From positions 20,013,116-20,077,115 of the forward strand of contig NW_020621603.1 of the NCBI RefSeq assembly GCF_003573695.1: DNA of 64,000 nt, written 5' to 3'. Within the stretch, counting starts at the first letter, position 1, and each line of letters begins with the position of its first letter. Source of the DNA: Papaver somniferum. Lineage: Eukaryota > Streptophyta > Magnoliopsida > Ranunculales > Papaveraceae. The notes beneath the pieces are model-generated. The model searched no databases and was not told where the DNA came from. It saw nothing but the letters and a program-made list of their open reading frames with translations. The translations under genes were made by a program, and so were the position numbers. Of the stretch, positions 59,216 to 64,000 are shown one piece after another.

Positions 59216-59857
59216 TTTTTGAAAAGGTAACTCAGTCACTTTATTTCACCCTAGAAAAGGTAACAACTTGAATCGTGTGCCCCACCAAATCACTTGAAAT
59301 AAAAGAAAACTATTTTCCTTCACCGAGGTTGCTTTTTCCCACAGGGATTTGTTACTCGACAAGGTTTTTAATGAGACAACAACAAACATCGGAAATGTAA
59401 TTTCCTTGCTAAGGCTATTGTCTTTCCCACGAGGATTTTCTGCCTTAGGAGTTGTGAAGCAACTAGTCAACTTCAACTGAGCAAAGTGATCATCTACAAC
59501 TAATCAACTTTACTTGCATCTGTCACGTTATACTCTTTTCCCTTCGTCAAGGTTTTGTCCCATTGGGTTTCCTTGTCAAGGTTTTAATGAGGCAATTAAC
59601 TTAGACTAGTCGGTCCTTGAAGATCGTATTTCATGTGATGAACTACATGTAAAGTACTAGATAACATGTGAAGTATTACATGTGAAGAGTCGTACCAAGG
59701 TTTTGTCCCACTGGGTTTTCCGTTGTCAAAGTTTTAATGAGAGAATTGATATCGGCATAAGTCATTAAGGAGAGGATGACATTTGAAGAACTACATTCGA
59801 AGTACTAAACGTGAAGCACTGCATATGAAGTTCAATTGGACCGCACAAGGGGGAATT
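59216..59857 (+). repeat. Copia 3' untranslated region with repeated blocks
   Basis: Three to four degenerate copies of 'caaggttttgtcccattggg...caaggttttaatgaggcaa' (about 59330-59380, 59400-59440, 59545-59600, 59690-59745). They precede the polypurine tract of the 154-bp-LTR element. Such repeats are usual before the 3' LTR of some plant copia lineages. Confidence 0.7.
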
Positions 59858-60011
59858 TGTAGGGCCTATGGCCCATAGGTGTGCGGCCCAACTAGATATC
59901 TAGGGTCTCCCTTCTACATGTATATATAAAGAATATTGTTCCATGTAACCCTATTATCTTGATGAATGGAAACTACTCTACTTCTCTACTTTCCCCTATA
60001 TTTCTACTACA
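59858..60011 (+). repeat. 3' LTR (154 bp) of copia element
   Basis: Partner of 49016-49169, same length and same TATATATAAAG box. Confidence 0.9.
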
Positions 60012-61604
60012 AAAAAAAGCCAAATTTTGTTATATATTAACCGATTTTGTCATTTTGAAACTTTTGAAGAAAAAATAATATGCTTAAAATTTTAGATTAA
60101 ACATGCAAATTTAATGGTAATGTCACATACGAATATTTCCAAATGAATATATCTTTTTATATATATGTAAAACTGGATGTCATAAAAGCATTCATGCATG
60201 ACAAAAATTAATAGTACACTTATACTACGTTAATGTATTTTTATTTTTGTCATTAACTAACATCTCGTATGTTAAAAACATAATATCTGGTGATGTAAAT
60301 TTTATTTGTTGCATGTGAATATTTGCAAAATCATCATCAACAATAGTAACTATGTCAATCTTAAAAGTCAACTTTGAATGTTACTCTGGTAATTAAAAAA
60401 AACTGTTTTTACTTCCTCTTCGTACCGATATTTCCATGGAAGTACAAGTTGGGTCTATGGTTCGTATAGTTTCGGATGATTTCTTGCATCTAGTGGATGT
60501 TAGTAGTGGCATTACTCAAGAAAGTGGCTAGTAAATAAATTTTCCAGGTGGAACCACAAACCGCAATGAATAAAATAACATATAAGGAAGCTATATAAAA
60601 TGATCCAAAAACCAAAATAACGGCATATTAGGAAGCTGCCACCAAAACAACCTCTATAATGTATAGAATTATAGACAGCAAAATTCGTACATCTGTTTAC
60701 AGTGTTTTTAATATGAAATTCATAACATTAGTTGGTACTAGTGTTATAAAGAAGTACCTTAAAACCAATTTAAGTGAATATCATGGCATAAACAACCTAG
60801 TTGGTCAAAACATATATTTCCAAGTAATTGATAGGCCAGTTGTATCAAACACAAAGGATGAGAAGGAGATTTTGGAGTCGCTGGATGCTAGATTATCCCT
60901 TTTTGAAAATATATTCAAGAAGAATGCTTGTAACTGGTGCAGCAACAAGTTGCCGAGCGAAAATCTTTTATAAGATGTTGTTGAAGTGTATTTGGGTAAG
61001 ATTTCTAGTAGCGTCCGCAAGTCTTAGCCGATAATTATGAAGAAGGCGGTGATTACTCGTATCAACGTAATATTTTAAAGAATATAGTCATCTCAAGCCA
61101 TTTCAGTTTTAATTTCTCCTTTGAAACCTTTGAACTACAAAAATTCAGAACATGTGTTGGTTTTGTTTCGCTTTTTCTTATTTTTTTTCTTTTGCTTGTT
61201 ACTAAGCTTTTGAGATGTATTTTTTTTATGTCCCGAGTTTCCGATGAGTAAAAAAAACGATCCAGTGCAAAAAAAAAAAAAAACATTATTGACCGTTTTC
61301 GATCCATGTCAAATTTATTTGCTTTTAAGATATTTTTCTGCCTATATATGTCTTGCATTCACATAACTCTTTATTTATATATATATATATGTATGTATGT
61401 ATGTATTTATTGAGCCTTGATGTCGAGAAACGTTTACCTCACACAACGTTCTGTTCAAGAAAGTGTTTTAGGAGTTTAGTGTTGGATTTCTGTGGGCTTT
61501 GCTTTTTTCATAGTAAGTAGAACCCCTACAAATTTTCAGAATTACGGAGCAAAATAAACCTAGTATAAGTTTTCTTTGAGAAAATTAGTGGATACTTTTA
61601 CGTA
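60012..61604. other. Spacer with one unidentified ORF and microsatellites
   Basis: A/T-rich. The plus-strand 104-codon frame 60659-60973 (MYRIIDSKIRTSVYSVFNMK..., with CNWCSNKLPSENLL at the end) matches nothing I know. An (AT)n followed by (TATG)n microsatellite is at 61374-61410. Confidence 0.4.
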
Positions 61605-63783
61605 AACATATTTAATGACTCAAAACTTACACAAGCAATAATACGCAATACCCAAATATGACGAAAGTAATACCAATCACTAAATACCAAGAGAATAACC
61701 ACGGGAAAACCTCCAATATCACAAATAATGGGTTGCAACGATATCTCCCAAATTGGGGTTCCACACAACTTCAAGGTGCATAAAGAAATTGGATAAAGAT
61801 TCCCTCTTACTCTACTCACCATTAATGGTGGATATTAATTCTTTACCAAATAAGGTAGATTCAACTAATAACAAACAAGGAAGATAAGAAACTTACTAAT
61901 AGGATTTGAACAAACTCTAGAATTACCTTTTTAAGAGATATAGGATGTGGTGTATAAATCTTCACCAACCAAACCGGTCATTCACTAAAACACCCTTCTT
62001 CTTCTTAAAGATCTCTCAAATCGTTACCAAGACACAACTATGGCAGCTCCTTCTCTCCCCTTTTGTTCATGTTTTCCACGACATAAAAAAATCTCCTTTA
62101 TGTTTTTGATCGAAAGAAAAATAAAAATCTTCCATGTTTCAACTATATAAGTTAAACCTAACATAAGAAGTGTTAGTGCTCATCTTTAACAAGTTAAGGG
62201 ATACCCTCTTGTTGGACCCGTAAGGAGTGACTAGGCCCAATAATCTCCCCCTCATGACTTATATCGAGGTATTTGTCACCGTCAAACTTTCCCTGCTGCA
62301 GAAATGCACATGCTTGTGCTTTGGTAGTGACTTTGTCATGCTATCATATGTACGGATCTTATCAACTAACTACCTCTTCTTATCAAATTTCATCAACTTC
62401 ACTTGGGGTATATTTTCCATACTTCTTTCCTTTTGAATGACCATGAAACCCTTGGTTAGATTCTATTGTCCACCAACTAAGGAATTTTTGTACCCTCCCT
62501 CATATAACACTCCTAATGTACGTGCAATCAACATTAATCTCGACTTCCACATCACCATTTCCTACAATATTTGAAACACCATTGTTTCTCATTCCGACTG
62601 CTCAAAGTCACCATCCTTGTAGAGGTAAACACATCTTCTCAAGGAGTAGCATGGTAAAATACATATGAATCTACCACCCATTCTGAATGGGAACTCACAG
62701 AATCATACACATATCATTGCAATCAGACAATAAAATGATGTCACCATATTATCTATTGCAACAACTATAGCATCTTCAAATCCATAGATGTGAGATGATT
62801 GATGATGCCCTTCACTTCATCTAAAAACTACGTCATTGAACTCTCGTCCTTGTACTTTAACTTTCCAAGCTTTGCAAATTGAAGAGATTTTGCACAAGGA
62901 GATTTCTGGTCATATATATCCTCTAACTTTGTAAACAAAGAATCTGCAGGTGTCTCACTAGCCACATGATGAAAACTAAAATCATCAATCCATTGTTGAA
63001 TAAAACCAACAACTTTGCAGTTAGTAACACGCCATATATCTGTCTTATCAGGCTTTACTCCTTTTTTCTCTATAGGAGTATAAAGATATTTGCAGTATAA
63101 TAAGTCTTCCATCTCCGCCTTCTGTACCACATAGTTCTCAACGGTCTAATTAACCATTCTAGTATTAGTGCTACTTTCCATTATTTCACAAGGTTATTCC
63201 GACCAACGTAGCTCTGGTACCAATTGTTGGGGGAATTACCAATCAGCGACTATATGACAATATGAAACCTACACAAACAATAATACGCAATATCCAAATA
63301 TGACGAAAATAGTTACGCAGTACCAAGTAAATAACCACGGGAAAACTTTCACTATCACAAATAATGAGTTACAACGATATCTCCCAAATTGGGGTTTCAC
63401 ACTTGGATAACAATGTCTTCTTTCTCTACTCGCCCCTAAAAATGGATAACTAATTCTTTACCAAATAAGTTATATTCAACTAATAACAAACAAGGAAGGT
63501 GAGAAACTTACTACTAGGATTTGAACAAACCCTAGATTTATATATAGGATATGGTGGATAAATCTTCACCAACCAAACCGGTCATACGCTAGAACACCCT
63601 TCTTCTTCAAGCTCTCTCAAATCAATACCAATACAAAACTATGACAACTTCCTCTCACTTCTTTTCTTTATGTTTTACAAGACAATAAAAAACGCCCATC
63701 TCTATTTTGCTCGACACAAAAACAAAACTCCTCCGTGTTTCAACAATATAAGTTAGCCTAACATCACAAGTGTTGGTAATCTT
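61605..63783 (-). mobile_element. Deleted Ty1/copia derivative (gag and protease only)
   Basis: Minus orientation. The 3' LTR is about 61605-62242; its left end appears truncated. The 5' LTR is 63225-63783, cut by another LTR at 63784. A PBS (TGGTACCAGAGC on the minus strand) is at 63211-63222 and a polypurine tract is at 62243-62256. The interior is only 982 bp and holds a gag piece and a protease remnant; integrase, RT and RNase H are absent. The two LTRs align well, e.g. around GGTCAT(T/A)CxCTA and ACACCCTTCTTCTTC. Confidence 0.8.
62540..63130 (-). pseudogene. gag: Copia gag and mutated protease
   Basis: Minus-strand frame 63130-62828 reads MEDLLYCKYLYTPIE, GFIQQWIDDFSFHHVASETP, LFTKLEDIYDQKSPCAKSLQ and KLGKLKYKDESSMT, a UBN2-type Ty1/copia Gag. 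Further on, about 62690-62620, WVVDSYVFYHATP with EDVFTS is the copia protease site. The catalytic DSG is DSY. The rest of pol is missing, so this product could at most form particles, and stops follow the gag piece. Confidence 0.75.
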
Positions 63784-64000
63784 TGTTAGAGCACTGCTCG
63801 GTCGAACTCGCAAGCGTTGCTATCTCAAGCTTTTTTGTCAAATTTAATTGATCAAAACTATAGTCTTGATTTCTAGTCTACTTATAGCTATGTCTCGGAT
63901 TATGATAAAATGTGTAGTTGAGCTTTAGACTTCACAATGTTCATCTATTAAAAACGAAGATCTACTGAGGAGAGCTTGGAGGAACTTAATCAACAAAAGG
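63784..64000 (+). mobile_element. LTR of the TGTTAGAGCA family, cut by the window edge
   Basis: Begins TGTTAGAGCACTGCTCGGTC and parallels the minus strand of 53906-53690 almost base for base for 200 bp (GAAGATCTA, CTTAATCAACAAAAGG). It is inserted in the 5' LTR of the deleted copia element; ATCTT (63779-63783) is the presumed left target copy. Confidence 0.85.

Larger units (their letters stand above)
49016..60011 (+). mobile_element. Decayed Ty1/copia element with 154-bp LTRs and nested insertions
   Basis: Near-identical 154-bp LTRs, TGTAGGGCCTA...ACTACA, lie at 49016-49169 and 59858-60011. A PBS-like AACGTTATCATGCACGAAG follows the left LTR, and a polypurine tract (ACAAGGGGGAATT, 59845-59857) precedes the right one. 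Integrase and RT remnants of a Ty1/copia type are at 54480-56750, plus strand. A solo LTR (51532-53906) and a Ty3/gypsy fragment (about 56914-59215) are inserted. I see no clear target duplication (flanks AATGT and AAAAA). Confidence 0.8.

Overview
The window is nuclear DNA of a flowering plant, almost certainly a eudicot, and consists almost wholly of transposable elements inserted into one another. There are no rRNA or tRNA genes, no CRISPR array and no prokaryotic features. The element families (Ty3/gypsy chromovirus, Tat-like Ty3/gypsy, several Ty1/copia, L1-type LINEs, PIF/Harbinger, hAT, MULE, small MITEs) and GT-AG introns are plant-typical. The large LTRs starting TGTTAGAGCA with an internal 'gttaacgaggaaaccgcaaa' stretch recall poppy-family (Ranunculales) genomes, but that is recollection and weakly supported.

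Region 1 (1-25,003). A minus-strand retrotransposon with a large LTR runs off the left edge: its gag-side interior is at 1-1,061 and its 5' LTR at 1,076-23,260. Two complete retrotransposons lie inside that LTR: a 5.2-kb chromovirus-like Ty3/gypsy (3,472-8,711, TSD CCATA) and a 14.1-kb non-autonomous Tat-like element (8,763-22,860, TSD GTCTT). The latter has 3.3/3.7-kb LTRs, a broken gag on the minus strand, no recognisable pol, and an intron-containing open gene on the opposite strand. The outer element itself interrupted a Ty1/copia element whose RT/RNase H end and 3' LTR remain at 23,266-25,003.

Region 2 (25,004-30,206). LINE fragments, a hAT-type MITE, a Tourist-like MITE (TSD TAA) and an unidentified exon-like block (29,282-29,503).

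Region 3 (30,207-40,530). A 10.3-kb PIF/Harbinger element (TSD TTA) with two divergently transcribed Myb/SANT-like genes, a broken DDE transposase and a plant-mobile-domain (PMD)-like gene. An apparently intact hAT element (35,030-38,273) sits inside the PMD coding sequence. A TTCAGCG motif is clustered at both Harbinger ends and in the divergent promoter.

Region 4 (41,749-47,061). A LINE tail ending in A35, split by a 4.9-kb MULE (TSD CTAAGAAAG) with a FAR1/MULE-type transposase, SWIM finger, AT-hooks and the start of an OTU protease domain. Its first intron is packed with CCGGCRTG-type motifs.

Region 5 (49,016-60,011). A decayed Ty1/copia element with 154-bp LTRs, containing a 2.4-kb solo LTR and a fragment of a Ty3/gypsy element. 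Region 6 (60,012-64,000) holds a deleted copia derivative (gag plus protease only) whose 5' LTR is cut by another TGTTAGAGCA-type LTR running off the right edge.

No ordinary host gene could be identified with confidence. Elements that look open enough to be functional are the hAT transposase, the small plus-strand Myb-like ORF and the antisense gene in the Tat-like element.
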